From Paraflavitalea sp. CAU 1676 (GTDB taxonomy: Bacteria > Bacteroidota > Bacteroidia > Chitinophagales > Chitinophagaceae): a DNA stretch of 64,000 bases. The DNA lies in the NCBI RefSeq assembly GCF_029223285.1, contig NZ_JARHUJ010000001.1, positions 310,001-374,000 of the forward strand, written 5' to 3'. The notes under the pieces are model-generated. The model had not been told where the DNA came from, did no database searches, and worked only from the letters and a program-made list of their open reading frames with translations. The first letter of the stretch is position 1. Each line of letters opens with the position of its first letter. The translations under genes and the position numbers were made by a program. Shown here in pieces: positions 12,968-22,335 of the stretch.

Positions 12968-14065
12968 TTAAATAAGAGAATCAAAGATGTAATCCAGCGG
13001 CGCTTCTTCCAATACTTTCCGTTGGGGGCCGTCATCAGACGACTCCCATTTGGTAAGCCGGATAAAGCCATCCGAGATCTCGATTCCTGTAATATCACCG
13101 TCGCTAAAACAACAGCAACCGCTGTTAAAATAACTGGGATGCGCCATGGTTTTAACTACTTGTTTGCCGGCGTATTCCAGTTTTCTTTTTTCAATGTCTG
13201 CTGTGATCACCTTTGCCTGCTCTTCGTTATCGGTAGCAATTGCTTTTTCCAATTGTCTAGTAAGCCGGTCAATATGATCGAGCGATGCAAATACTGGTTT
13301 ATGCGTATGCCCCGAAATGAAGACAAGGTTCTTTTGAGTAGCGCTCCATTCGTACATCATAATATTGTGGCGGTCTACGAGTTCGAATGAGTCTGAGGTA
13401 GTGTTGATGGTTACTTCAAGAAAACGCTGTATGGGTGTCCAGATGGCTGCCACCACCCACTTGCTAAATGGATTGCCATCGCTTTTTTTATCGCCCTGAT
13501 GTCCATGGGTAAGAAACACGGCGTATTCCTGGTTCTTGTATCTTGTCTTTAACAGGACGCCTTCATGTACTTTGAATTTTTCTCCAAAGATGGGCTTCAG
13601 GTATTGGTTCTGTTGTATCAGGTAGTTCCATTCGAGATCGTGATTGCCAAATACGCGATAGTACCGGTCTTCCTGCAGGAAACGGGCTTCCTCAAGCAAG
13701 GTGAGCCTATTGCTTTCGATCACCGCCTTAGGGGTGTTTTCCCACAATTCTTCACAATCACCGATATTTATAAAGGTATAACCCTGATCAAAATAGTGTT
13801 GAAGTGCTCTCCGGTAATTGGTTTCGGCAGGAGCAAAGTCGTCGGCAAAGTCCTTGCATCCTTTATGCTGGTCGGAGAATACAATATATTTTGCGCCCTC
13901 CATTTCAAATGGCATGATAACGCCATTGGTTCCCTTGCTTTTTTCTATATCGGCTTTTAGCTTGTTGAGTGATGCAAATACTGCCTCCTTATCGGGAGAG
14001 GAGGATACTTTTTCAGCCAGCCATGCTACTGGTTTTCTGAATAGCCATTGCAGGAGCTTTTTCAT
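12968..14065 (-). CDS. Calcineurin-like metallophosphoesterase
   Basis: A 365-residue protein with a metallophosphoesterase core. The dimetal motifs are spread as FSDQHKG (about residue 68), IGDCEELWEN (about 100), VFGNHDLEWN (about 140), LTHGHQGD (about 190) and SGHTHKP (about 255). An insertion between the last motifs and the C-terminus carries a coiled segment. It converges on rtcB, with 10 bp between stop codons. The family includes cyclic phosphodiesterases and RNA end-processing enzymes, so a link to RNA repair is conceivable, but convergent orientation gives weak support. Substrate unknown. Confidence 0.85.
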   Translation of the reverse strand: MKKLLQWLFRKPVAWLAEKVSSSPDKEAVFASLNKLKADIEKSKGTNGVIMPFEMEGAKYIVFSDQHKGCKDFADDFAPAETNYRRALQHYFDQGYTFINIGDCEELWENTPKAVIESNRLTLLEEARFLQEDRYYRVFGNHDLEWNYLIQQNQYLKPIFGEKFKVHEGVLLKTRYKNQEYAVFLTHGHQGDKKSDGNPFSKWVVAAIWTPIQRFLEVTINTTSDSFELVDRHNIMMYEWSATQKNLVFISGHTHKPVFASLDHIDRLTRQLEKAIATDNEEQAKVITADIEKRKLEYAGKQVVKTMAHPSYFNSGCCCFSDGDITGIEISDGFIRLTKWESSDDGPQRKVLEEAPLDYIFDSLI

Positions 14066-14205
14066 GCTATAATATATTGAAATTATGGGAATCTATGTCC
14101 TTGTGTTGATCACTGATCCCGTTATAGCCAAATTTCAGAAATTAGTTAACTTTATCTGGTGCCGGGTGATCTTCGACGATCGTTTGGCCGCTAATTCCAC
14201 TTGCT

Positions 14206-14763
14206 ATGAAAGTGACATACGCAGCTCCTACAACTTCGCTTCAACGATGGTTTTGGTGGTTACTGGTCATCAACGTCCTATTTATCTTTGGTGCTGATAC
14301 TTACCTGCGGCCGCTTACTTATGCCGAAATGGTTCGGTTTGAGATTGCGAAGGATATAACTGTTGCGCAGGGAATTATCAGGGAGTGGACCCTGGGTGGT
14401 TTTTTTGCCAAGGTCTTGCAGGGTATATACTTCAACTGCGTTTTTATCGGATTATACACTTTCGGACTGGCTGTTGCCTGTATCTTTTTGTCGAGGCTGA
14501 CCGGTCACGAGATCCTGATCCGTGCAGGTAAAGGCGCTTTCTGGTTGTTGGCTGGCGCGGCGATTTGCGGTATTATCGGTTCTACAGCTATGATCAAAAG
14601 CCTGCAAGGGAATATTTCGAAATGGAATGTGATGATGGCTTATGACATGGCTGCGGCCAGGTTTTCTGTCCTTATTGTTTGCCTGCTGTTTGTGTTGGTT
14701 TGCCTTGTCTTTTGGTTAAGCAACAAGCTTTTCAATGGCAACCGGTCTTCTATGCTTTTTTAG
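14206..14763 (+). CDS. Four-helix membrane protein of unknown function
   Basis: A 185-residue protein with four strong membrane segments (about residues 15-32, 67-92, 105-128, 150-172) and short loops. It resembles DUF2975-type proteins in size and topology, but I do not see decisive motifs. Its 3' end overlaps the converging acyltransferase gene by 48 bp. Confidence 0.6.
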   Translation: MKVTYAAPTTSLQRWFWWLLVINVLFIFGADTYLRPLTYAEMVRFEIAKDITVAQGIIREWTLGGFFAKVLQGIYFNCVFIGLYTFGLAVACIFLSRLTGHEILIRAGKGAFWLLAGAAICGIIGSTAMIKSLQGNISKWNVMMAYDMAAARFSVLIVCLLFVLVCLVFWLSNKLFNGNRSSMLF

Positions 14764-15777
14764 TGACAATGCTTTCTTTTCAACGACATGCCAGGATGCG
14801 ACAGCCAGTATTAATGTTATTGCCAGCGTTATAGTATTGAATTGCCAGTATTTCATTTGATGGCCCCAGGCCTGATCTACACAAAGTTGTACAGGATAGG
14901 AGTACAGATAGAAGCCGTATGAAATGTCGGCTGTTCCTAAGTAGACCATTGGTTTACACACGCCTATGCATATAACAGTGTACACGAAAAATAAAACTGT
15001 TGGCACAGACGAATAGGCTGGAAACACTTTTAGCGCAAATAGCCAAACGATAAGCAAGGCAAGCCAAATGGTTCCTTTCACAGGAATTTTATCTCTGAAA
15101 ATGTAAAAAAAGGCTCCACTCATGAAATAGGTGATTAATGTTCGCTCAGGCAGAAATGCCTGTATCGACTGTGCGAATGTTCCCGGAAAGAGTTTGGTCA
15201 TTAGGCTTGCGAGGAGGATAGAGCACCAGACAATGCCTATTGCAATTCGAAGTGAACTGCCCTTGAGTAAATAACCGATCAACAGTAGACAATAAAGTTT
15301 CAGTTCAAGCGGTATGGTCCATAGTGAACTATTAACCGATCGTCCATCAAATGCTCCCGGCAATGTGAACACAACCCGGAAGGGAAGAGCGTTCTGCGCC
15401 AGGAAATGCCAGGTTTGCACGTGTGTGATGAATTGAACAAATGGTAAGGTGGTGAAAAAAAGTCCGGTTACCAGTACGGTGAGCAAGGTGCATACAGAAA
15501 TGCCGGGGATTATCCGGAGCAGGCGGTTACGCAGATAGTCTTTTACCGTTGTTTGACTTAAGCTTCGGCAAACGAGGAATCCACTTAGCGTAAAGAATAT
15601 ATATAACCCACAAGAACTAAGGTGGAATTTCCCGTCGGTCAGCAATTCGAGCGGCTCTCCCTTGTAGGGCCGTTGATACATGGTGGCATGTGAAGCAAAC
15701 ACCATTAGTGCTGCCAACAGGCGAAGCGCATCGAAATTGTTTTGCTTTCTTTCAAAGGTTTTTTCATGGATATACAT
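14716..15777 (-). CDS. Acyltransferase 3 family membrane protein
   Basis: A 353-residue multi-pass protein of the acyltransferase 3 (OafA/NodX-like) family, which moves acyl groups, often acetyl, onto sugars at the membrane. Family features are the N-terminal NNFDALRLLAALMVFASHATMY-type opening with its conserved His, FFTLSGFLV, RNRLLRIIPG, and about ten membrane helices. It is followed upstream by another predicted acetyltransferase (15789-16985) 11 bp away on the same strand, so the two likely form a pair acting on cell-surface glycans. Confidence 0.88.
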   Translation of the reverse strand: MYIHEKTFERKQNNFDALRLLAALMVFASHATMYQRPYKGEPLELLTDGKFHLSSCGLYIFFTLSGFLVCRSLSQTTVKDYLRNRLLRIIPGISVCTLLTVLVTGLFFTTLPFVQFITHVQTWHFLAQNALPFRVVFTLPGAFDGRSVNSSLWTIPLELKLYCLLLIGYLLKGSSLRIAIGIVWCSILLASLMTKLFPGTFAQSIQAFLPERTLITYFMSGAFFYIFRDKIPVKGTIWLALLIVWLFALKVFPAYSSVPTVLFFVYTVICIGVCKPMVYLGTADISYGFYLYSYPVQLCVDQAWGHQMKYWQFNTITLAITLILAVASWHVVEKKALSLKKHRRPVAIEKLVA

Positions 15778-15788
15778 GTCACTACGCC

Positions 15789-16985
15789 TTAGACCTTAAT
15801 ATAGATCTTCTTTTTGTCGAGCCAATAAACGATAGACCAATAGAACGCTATCATGCAAATTGCATATAGGAGTGATCCGTTTTTCAGGTTTTCCGATATC
15901 GGTTTACAAATATGTTCATAAAACCAGGGGAATGCGCTGGTGTAAACGGGTTTTCCATTATCTCCTACATGGTCTACCCAGCGGAACAGTCCAAGGAACC
16001 GGGGCAGGAATCCGCTCAGCACAAAAATGAAAAGGGGGTTTTTGCCAAATACATCGAAGAACTTGCTAAGGCTCCTGGTGATACCTCTGTGTTCGTGTAC
16101 TTTCCGGAACTCTATCAGGAATATGAGGAATGAAAGAACAAAGATGGCGAGGCCGGTTGTGTAGAGAACAAATGAGCTTGACCAGATCTTTTTGTTAATG
16201 GGGAATACCATATCCCAGCAAAAGCCTGTAAATATCAATAGGCCTGCGGCCACAAAGAGGTGGGTAAGCATTTCATAGGTTTTGCCTTTTTGCTGAATAT
16301 AATGTCCAACGAAGTACCCAAATATCACCTGCACTATCGAAGTGAGCGTACTGGTAATTCCCTCCGGATCGAAGGGTATCCCTTCTCCTTTGTACATGTG
16401 TGCTACTCCCAAAATGTCTTTGTCGACCTGGGTGCCAAAATATCCCTGCAGGCTGAAAGGATCGGCTGGGTTGCCCAGGAGGCACCAAACCCAATAGCCG
16501 AGCATTAAGATGATGGAAGCGAAAAGAGCTCCCCGTATTTTAAAAAAGTAAACGATCAATGAGGCGAAGCAATAGCTGAGTGCGATGCGTTGCAATACGC
16601 CAAGGATACGGACGCCGGAAGGTGTTTTGCCTTCAACGAGTGGGTCAGTCCATGGGCGGAAGGAGAGTGCTCCATCGACCCATCTTACAAATGGTGACCA
16701 GTTGAGAAACAGGCCTATAGCAAATATCAGCAGGGTACGGGTGAGGACTTTTTTGAGGAAAACGGGTGTGCCGGCAGCTTCCAGCCGGGGCATTACGAAC
16801 GACATGGCGTTGCCGACCGCAAAGAGGAAAAAGGGAAATACAAGGTCGGTAGGAGTGCATCCGTGCCAGGGGGCGTGTTCGAGCGGAGCATAGATATGTC
16901 CCCAGCTTCCGGGGTTATTTACGAGGATCATGAGGGCTACTGTGGCGCCACGGAATACGTCGAGGGAATAGAAGCGTTGGGTCAA
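15789..16985 (-). CDS. DUF5009 / heparan-alpha-glucosaminide N-acetyltransferase-like membrane protein
   Basis: A 398-residue multi-pass protein. The opening RFYSLDVFRGATVALMILVNNPGSW and the following HGCTPTDLVFPFFLFAVGNAM are hallmarks of the bacterial relatives of human HGSNAT (NagX/YeiB-like, DUF5009), which are thought to acetylate amino sugars across the membrane. About ten membrane helices are seen. It is the upstream gene of a two-gene minus-strand unit with the acyltransferase 3 gene. Substrate unknown. Confidence 0.87.
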   Translation of the reverse strand: MTQRFYSLDVFRGATVALMILVNNPGSWGHIYAPLEHAPWHGCTPTDLVFPFFLFAVGNAMSFVMPRLEAAGTPVFLKKVLTRTLLIFAIGLFLNWSPFVRWVDGALSFRPWTDPLVEGKTPSGVRILGVLQRIALSYCFASLIVYFFKIRGALFASIILMLGYWVWCLLGNPADPFSLQGYFGTQVDKDILGVAHMYKGEGIPFDPEGITSTLTSIVQVIFGYFVGHYIQQKGKTYEMLTHLFVAAGLLIFTGFCWDMVFPINKKIWSSSFVLYTTGLAIFVLSFLIFLIEFRKVHEHRGITRSLSKFFDVFGKNPLFIFVLSGFLPRFLGLFRWVDHVGDNGKPVYTSAFPWFYEHICKPISENLKNGSLLYAICMIAFYWSIVYWLDKKKIYIKV

Positions 16986-17386
16986 AGCTGATCAATTTAT
17001 AGGGAAAGATAAGGAACAAGGTTGAAGGAGCAAGATGTGTCGTGCTGTCAAACTTTGTAAAGAATTAAAATGAATTAAGAAGCTGATCATGAATTTGGTC
17101 TGTGGTTTGTAATGGGAGTGCTGCGCTTTACCTTTCGAAGCCGGATGAGCTTCGGGTAGCTACTTGTTAGCGTTACGCGTATACCCCAAGCATTGGATGT
17201 CGAAACTGAGGCTAGAGCTTATCATGTTGGCAGTCAATTGTGCTAATCCCTGAATAGACTGAAGAAGGTTTCCAATAGATTATTTCAATTAGCCATATCT
17301 GCCAATATGGAAATCGCTCAGTTTTGTGACTGAGAGATTGATATTTTTTATTGAAAAATAATGGTTTAAGTATTTTAATGGCGTGA

Positions 17387-17415
17387 TTTTGCGCATTAAA
17401 AATCTCCTATATTTG
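17387..17415 (+). promoter_or_regulatory. Bacteroidota-type promoter of the exopolysaccharide locus
   Basis: TTTTG at 17387-17391 and TATATTTG at 17408-17415, spaced 16 bp, match the Bacteroidota sigma-ABfr consensus (TTTG, TAnnTTTG). It lies in the 744-bp gap before upxY and predicts a leader of about 300 nt. The remainder of the gap (16986-17386) shows no convincing gene. Confidence 0.65.
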
Positions 17416-17510
17416 CAAACGTCCAACGAAAAGTTGGCAGTCCAATTTTAGGTGACCTGGAACGAATACCTGTGAAAATAACACAACACTCATTTTTACA
17501 ATATTATAGG

Positions 17511-17557
17511 AAGGGTATGGGGAGTACTTCTCTGGAAGGCTCACTTATACCCTTTTT
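17511..17557 (+). promoter_or_regulatory. Terminator-like hairpin in exopolysaccharide leader
   Basis: AAGGGTAT (17511-17518) pairs with ATACCCTT (17547-17554), extendable by G-T pairs inside, and is followed at once by a T run (17553-17557). It sits between the promoter and upxY. UpxY-family proteins are known to prevent premature termination in the leaders of their own polysaccharide operons, so this may be the attenuator it overcomes. Confidence 0.6.
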
Positions 17558-17729
17558 CGCTTTATAGGATATAGACCTCAATTTGGTTAAGTATTGTTAA
17601 TCAGTCACTTATTCGATAAATGTGGGACTGAGGTGGCGAAGCTATGGGTGGGAAGCGTGAACGTTGTACTTGACATAGCAATGGCAATGGAATGATTAAA
17701 AGTTCGTTAGATAGGATCTTATTATTCAG

Positions 17730-18245
17730 ATGAGCAGTAATGGAACCATAAAGAAGTGGTATGCGATCTATACCAAGCCCCGATGGGAGAAGAAGGTCTA
17801 TGGCCTTTTGTTGGAAAAGGGGGTAGAGTGCTATTGCCCATTGAATAAGGTGCACCGTAAATGGAGTGACCGGATAAAAGTTGTGGAAGAGCCTCTCTTC
17901 AAGTCCTATGTTTTTGTGCGTGTTACCGAAGATGATAAAACGCCTGTTAGGATGGTAGATGGGGTAGTAAATTTTGTGTACTGGGAGGGCAAGCCGGCGA
18001 TCATCAAGGATAAAGAAATACTAACAATTCGCAAGTTCCTAAGCGACTTTGAAGATGTGGAGGTTCGGCAAATCAATCTTGCCGCAGAGGATACGGTTGT
18101 CATTCAACAAGGCGTATTGATGGGGAAAAAAGGTACCGTTAAACGCGTGCTGCGCAAAAAAGTCGAGGTTTTGATTGAAAGCATTGGATTTACATTAACA
18201 GCTTATATCGACAAATCAAAAATCGGGGTGATTGAAAAACAATAG
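17730..18245 (+). CDS. UpxY-family NusG-like transcription antiterminator
   Basis: A 171-residue NusG paralogue. The NGN domain (about residues 8-100) opens with KKWYAIYTKPRWEKKVYGLL and ends near the family-typical FKSYVFVRV segment; a KOW-like domain (about 118-170) has VVIQQGVLMGKKGTVKRV. In Bacteroides, UpxY proteins bind RNA polymerase and let it read through long capsule operons. It is the first gene of a locus of about 34 kb transcribed in one direction, and lies behind a 300-nt leader with a terminator-like hairpin, just as expected. The likely regulation is locus-specific antitermination. Confidence 0.9.
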   Translation: MSSNGTIKKWYAIYTKPRWEKKVYGLLLEKGVECYCPLNKVHRKWSDRIKVVEEPLFKSYVFVRVTEDDKTPVRMVDGVVNFVYWEGKPAIIKDKEILTIRKFLSDFEDVEVRQINLAAEDTVVIQQGVLMGKKGTVKRVLRKKVEVLIESIGFTLTAYIDKSKIGVIEKQ

Positions 18246-18273
18246 AATCGATAAATACCTTAAAACGATCTTC

Positions 18274-19077
18274 ATGCAACGCCTATCAGGCATCATTTTG
18301 ATGGCATTTGTAATCCTACTGGCTAGTTCTTGTGGCAATGTTAAGAATCTTCAGTACGTGCAGGGCAGTTTCGACACGGCGAGGTTAAGCAAAGTTCAGT
18401 TTACCGATCCGGTCATTCAAACCGGCGATTTGTTGGGTATAACTTTATTCAGTGACGATGCCAGTGCAACGGCTGCTGTATCAGGCCAGCCGATAGCCTT
18501 GGATATTGATGCGAAGAGCACGAAACCTGAACTATTTAATGATAACCCTGCCAAGAGCTCTACCGGCTACCTGGTTAGCCATGATGGATTTATTCAGCTG
18601 TATAAAATTGGCAGGATACAGGCAGCTGGAATGAGCAAAAGACAATTGGCCGATACGCTGGCTGGGCGTTATGTTGCGTTGGACCTTTTAAAGAATCCTT
18701 ATGTTGAGGTTCGCTTCCTTAACTATAAAGTGACTTTGGTTGGTGAGGTAAGCCGGCCGGGCGTATACAGTTTTCCCACTGAAAAGATCAGCATCTTTGA
18801 CGCCATTGGCCTGGCCGGAGACATTACGGTATACGGGAAGCGGGATAATGTCATGGTTGTACGGGAAGTTAATGGTGTGCGCCAGTTTGCTCAACTAGAC
18901 CTTAGTAAACCAGAGGTATTCGCATCTCCCTATTATTATCTGCAGCAAAATGATATGGTGATTGTGGACGTGACCAAGAAGAAGGCTGCGTTAAATGACC
19001 AGGCTACGGTTCGAAATATCACTATTGCCACCAGTATTTTAGCAACTATAGCAATCTTCATCAATATATTCAATTAA
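18274..19077 (+). CDS. Polysaccharide export lipoprotein (Wza-like)
   Basis: A 267-residue outer-membrane polysaccharide export protein (Poly_export plus SLBB domains). I start at ATG 18274, which opens with a lipoprotein signal (IILMAFVILLASSCGN); an upstream TTG at 18232 is possible but would overlap upxY and add a non-signal extension. The family core is seen: IQTGDLLGITLFSDD, YLVSHDGFIQLYKIGRI, and VTLVGEVSRPGVYSFPTEKISIFDAIGLAGDI-type SLBB residues. A C-terminal hydrophobic segment (about 245-263) could be the outer-membrane helix. It partners with the BY-kinase gene 2 bp downstream. Confidence 0.9.
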   Translation: MQRLSGIILMAFVILLASSCGNVKNLQYVQGSFDTARLSKVQFTDPVIQTGDLLGITLFSDDASATAAVSGQPIALDIDAKSTKPELFNDNPAKSSTGYLVSHDGFIQLYKIGRIQAAGMSKRQLADTLAGRYVALDLLKNPYVEVRFLNYKVTLVGEVSRPGVYSFPTEKISIFDAIGLAGDITVYGKRDNVMVVREVNGVRQFAQLDLSKPEVFASPYYYLQQNDMVIVDVTKKKAALNDQATVRNITIATSILATIAIFINIFN

Positions 19078-19079
19078 CC

Positions 19080-21473
19080 ATGGTAGAAGAGATTTTAGAA
19101 CCAAAACGGTCGAGGCTTTCAATTACGCCCCGTGAGATCATCTTTAAGTACATCCGGTACGTGCCATGGTTGATCGTTTCGGTAGTGATCATGCTGGCTG
19201 CCGCTTATTTGAAGCTGCGCTACTCCACACCAACCTACAATGTTTCTGGTAAACTGTTGGTCAACAGTCAGACCCCTTATAGCAATGCCGGCGAGAAGTT
19301 TGACGACATCTTTATGATGCAGAAGGCTGATAAGTTAAATGATGAGATTGAGATCATTAAATCCCGTTCAATGGCCAGTCGGGTGGTTCGAAGCCTTGGC
19401 CTGGAAATGCAAGTTAATAACAAAGGAAAGATTCGTTCTACCATTATTCACCCGGAGGAGGTTCCTTTTGATTTTGAAATCGTTTCTGCTGATTCCCTGA
19501 AAGGTTTTGGCATCTTGATCACTATACTGAATGATAATCAGTTCAGGATTAATGAAGCTCCCCAAACATACAATTTTAATGAAGCGGTTGAGGTCGGTGG
19601 TGTTCGCTTTCGTCTTAGAGGAGGTAATTCAGATCGGTTAGGGTTTGCGAGTAACGAGTTCAACGTAAGTTGGGTACCAACGGAAAGTATGGCTGCTATG
19701 TTGAGCGGCTCGATCGGTGTAGGGCGAGTTGGTGAAGGAACAAATGTCTTAAGCATTTCCTATCAAACAGAAAATATCAGACTGGGCAATGATATTGTTA
19801 ATCAATACATGAGAGAATATCAACTGGCCAGTCTGGAAGACAAGCGGGAAATTGCCGGCAAAACGCTTTCATTTATTAATAGTCAGTTGGATACAGTATA
19901 CCGGGAGTTGAAGGGAGTGGAGTTCAATCTGCAGAATTACCGGCAGAAGAACCAGGTTTATAGTGCTGAAGCCCAGGCAAACTTATTGTTCAATGAATTA
20001 TCGGAGAGCAATAAAGAAATAGTCCAACTTGGTATGAAGCTCAAATGGATCGACTACAATATTGCCTACCTTTCTGATAGGCGTAATGAGCACCAGATCA
20101 TTTCTGCTATGTTGGGAGCTGAAGAACCTGCGTTGATGGAGCAGGTGAGTGCCTTTAATAAACTGCAACTTGACCGATCGACTGCGTTGATTACGATCCC
20201 GGCCGGCAACCCTACCATCGTCAAGATGGATGCCGCCATCGAAAAATTGCGTAGTGACATGATATCGAATATGAGGAATGTGCGCCAAACTTATACGCTG
20301 GCTTTGGACGAATTACAACGTCAAAACCGTAGTGCAGGTGGTGTGATCAGCACAATTCCATCGAAGGAAAAGCAATTGTTGGAGGTGACCAGGCAACAGG
20401 CAATCTTGCAAGAGTTGTATTCTTACCTGCTGCAGAAAAAACTCGAAACAGCGTTGGCGTCTGCGTCTACCATTTCCAGTATTAAAGTGGTGGAGTCGGC
20501 GATTTCGAATGGTATTCCTGTAAGCCCCAATCGGAAGGGATTGTATATCATGGCTATCCTTTTAGGGATAGCAATTCCGGTGGGCATTGTATTTCTGTTG
20601 GAATACCTGAACGATAAGGTTAAAAGTAAAAATGATATACAGCAAATTACCGATGCTCCCATTCTCGGGGAAGTTGGGCATGCCGACCAGGCTGGAGCTC
20701 TTGTAGTTACCAGTAATAACCGGAAATTTTTGGCTGAACAATTCAGGATCATCCGTTCGAATCTGCAATACATTTTACCGAAGGTTGAAAAGCCGGCTAT
20801 TCTGGTTACCTCTTCATTTAGTGGTGAAGGGAAGTCTTTCATCAGCACCAATCTGGGCTCAGTACTTGCCTTGTCGGGCAAGCGGACGGTGATCCTGGAG
20901 TTTGATATCAGGAAGCCAAAGATCCTTAAGGGATTGGGACTTCATGAAAGAAAAGGTATCACAAACTATATAGTAAGTTCGATCAAGCTGGACGAGGTGA
21001 TTACTCCTGTGCCCGGTGTAGATAACCTTTTTGTGATCCCTTGCGGACCTGTTCCGCCAAACCCCGCCGAAATGCTTCTGGATGAGCGGATCGATCAATT
21101 GTTCAAGGAATTGAGGAGCCGCTTTGATGTTATCATTGTGGATACTGCCCCAGTAGGCCTTGTAAGCGATGCGATTTCTCTCGGACGCCATGTGGACGCC
21201 ATTGTATACATAGTTCGTCATAATTATACGTTGAAAAAGCAGATCCAGTTGATCGATGATATTTATGTGAATAATAAATTACCACACGCCTCTATCATTA
21301 TTAATGATATTACCAAGCAAGGTGGTTACGGGTATTATGGCTACGGTGGTTATGGCTATGGCTATGGATATGGCTATGGTTATGGAAAAGAAGGCACGAG
21401 CTATTTTGATAGTGAAGATGGCCGTAAGCGTTCCGGTTGGAAGAAATGGGTTTCGTTTTCTAAAAAAGACTAA
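19080..21473 (+). CDS. Chain-length determinant / BY-kinase (Wzc-like)
   Basis: A 797-residue inner-membrane protein combining a Wzz domain with a bacterial tyrosine kinase. Membrane segments lie near residues 30-47 and 490-510, with a long coiled periplasmic part between. The cytoplasmic kinase has Walker A SSFSGEGKSF, a Walker A' (ILEFDIRKPK) in which the usual Asp-Ala before the second Asp is changed to Glu-Phe, and Walker B VIIVDTAP. The tail is a Gly-Tyr run (about residues 745-770), the autophosphorylation cluster, with about eleven Tyr in alternation with Gly. A PHP-type phosphatase at 51227-51967, at the far end of the locus, is the likely antagonist. Together they should cycle to control polymer length and export. 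Confidence 0.92.
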   Translation: MVEEILEPKRSRLSITPREIIFKYIRYVPWLIVSVVIMLAAAYLKLRYSTPTYNVSGKLLVNSQTPYSNAGEKFDDIFMMQKADKLNDEIEIIKSRSMASRVVRSLGLEMQVNNKGKIRSTIIHPEEVPFDFEIVSADSLKGFGILITILNDNQFRINEAPQTYNFNEAVEVGGVRFRLRGGNSDRLGFASNEFNVSWVPTESMAAMLSGSIGVGRVGEGTNVLSISYQTENIRLGNDIVNQYMREYQLASLEDKREIAGKTLSFINSQLDTVYRELKGVEFNLQNYRQKNQVYSAEAQANLLFNELSESNKEIVQLGMKLKWIDYNIAYLSDRRNEHQIISAMLGAEEPALMEQVSAFNKLQLDRSTALITIPAGNPTIVKMDAAIEKLRSDMISNMRNVRQTYTLALDELQRQNRSAGGVISTIPSKEKQLLEVTRQQAILQELYSYLLQKKLETALASASTISSIKVVESAISNGIPVSPNRKGLYIMAILLGIAIPVGIVFLLEYLNDKVKSKNDIQQITDAPILGEVGHADQAGALVVTSNNRKFLAEQFRIIRSNLQYILPKVEKPAILVTSSFSGEGKSFISTNLGSVLALSGKRTVILEFDIRKPKILKGLGLHERKGITNYIVSSIKLDEVITPVPGVDNLFVIPCGPVPPNPAEMLLDERIDQLFKELRSRFDVIIVDTAPVGLVSDAISLGRHVDAIVYIVRHNYTLKKQIQLIDDIYVNNKLPHASIIINDITKQGGYGYYGYGGYGYGYGYGYGYGKEGTSYFDSEDGRKRSGWKKWVSFSKKD

Positions 21474-21490
21474 TCTTTTAACAGATCACT

Positions 21491-22330
21491 ATGAGTGGTG
21501 TAACTGAAGAACTGATCATTGAAGCAGGACGAGCGGAGAAGAACTATTGGAGAGATATCTGGCGGTACCGGGAACTGTTCTATATTCTTAGCTGGAGGGA
21601 TATAAAAGTACGGTATAAACAAACCGTCATTGGTGCTGCCTGGAGTGTAATACGCCCTCTGCTCACCATGCTGATCTTTACTTTTGTGTTTGGTCAACTT
21701 GGCAGGCTGGCACAACCTGGTGGTGCTCCCTACCCGATCATTGTATTTGCCGGCCTTCTGCCCTGGCAATTCTTTTCAACTGCCCTGTCCGAAGCGAGTG
21801 GCAGCCTTGTGGGAAACGCGAACCTGATCACTAAGGTTTATTTCCCCCGCCTGATCATTCCTGCCAGTTCAATCATTGTAAGCTTCGTTGATTTCGCCAT
21901 TTCCTTTTTGTTGCTGGTTGCGGTTATGCTGTTCTACCAGTACCTGCCGCCGTTGCAAGTGCTCTTATTGCCGGTTTTTATCCTGATTGCTTTCCTGATC
22001 TCCTTTGGCGTGGGATTGTATGTAACTGCGCTCAATGTGAAGTATCGTGATTTCAGGTATGTTATACCTTTTATCGTTCAGTTGGGTATCTATATTACAC
22101 CTGTGGGTTATAGTAGCACTGAAATTGTGAACAGGTATTCGGAACAGGCCAGGTTCTGGTATTCATTGAATCCCATGGTAGGCGTTATCGATGGTTTCCG
22201 CTGGTGCATTACCGGCGAACCGATGTACTGGCCGGGATTATTGTTGTCGATCGTTATTACCTTTTTCTTTTGCCTGATCGGCATTCGATATTTCCGGAAA
22301 ACTGAAAAATCTTTTGCAGATAATATTTAA
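21491..22330 (+). CDS. Polysaccharide ABC transporter permease (Wzm-like)
   Basis: A 279-residue ABC-2 type permease with six membrane helices and the family opening YRELFYILSWRDIKVRYKQTVIGAAWSVIRPL. It exports undecaprenyl-linked O-antigen-like or teichoic-type polymers together with the ATPase encoded 5 bp downstream. Its presence with a Wzc/Wza-type pair is notable because those normally serve other export routes. Confidence 0.92.
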   Translation: MSGVTEELIIEAGRAEKNYWRDIWRYRELFYILSWRDIKVRYKQTVIGAAWSVIRPLLTMLIFTFVFGQLGRLAQPGGAPYPIIVFAGLLPWQFFSTALSEASGSLVGNANLITKVYFPRLIIPASSIIVSFVDFAISFLLLVAVMLFYQYLPPLQVLLLPVFILIAFLISFGVGLYVTALNVKYRDFRYVIPFIVQLGIYITPVGYSSTEIVNRYSEQARFWYSLNPMVGVIDGFRWCITGEPMYWPGLLLSIVITFFFCLIGIRYFRKTEKSFADNI

Positions 22331-22335
22331 AGAAT

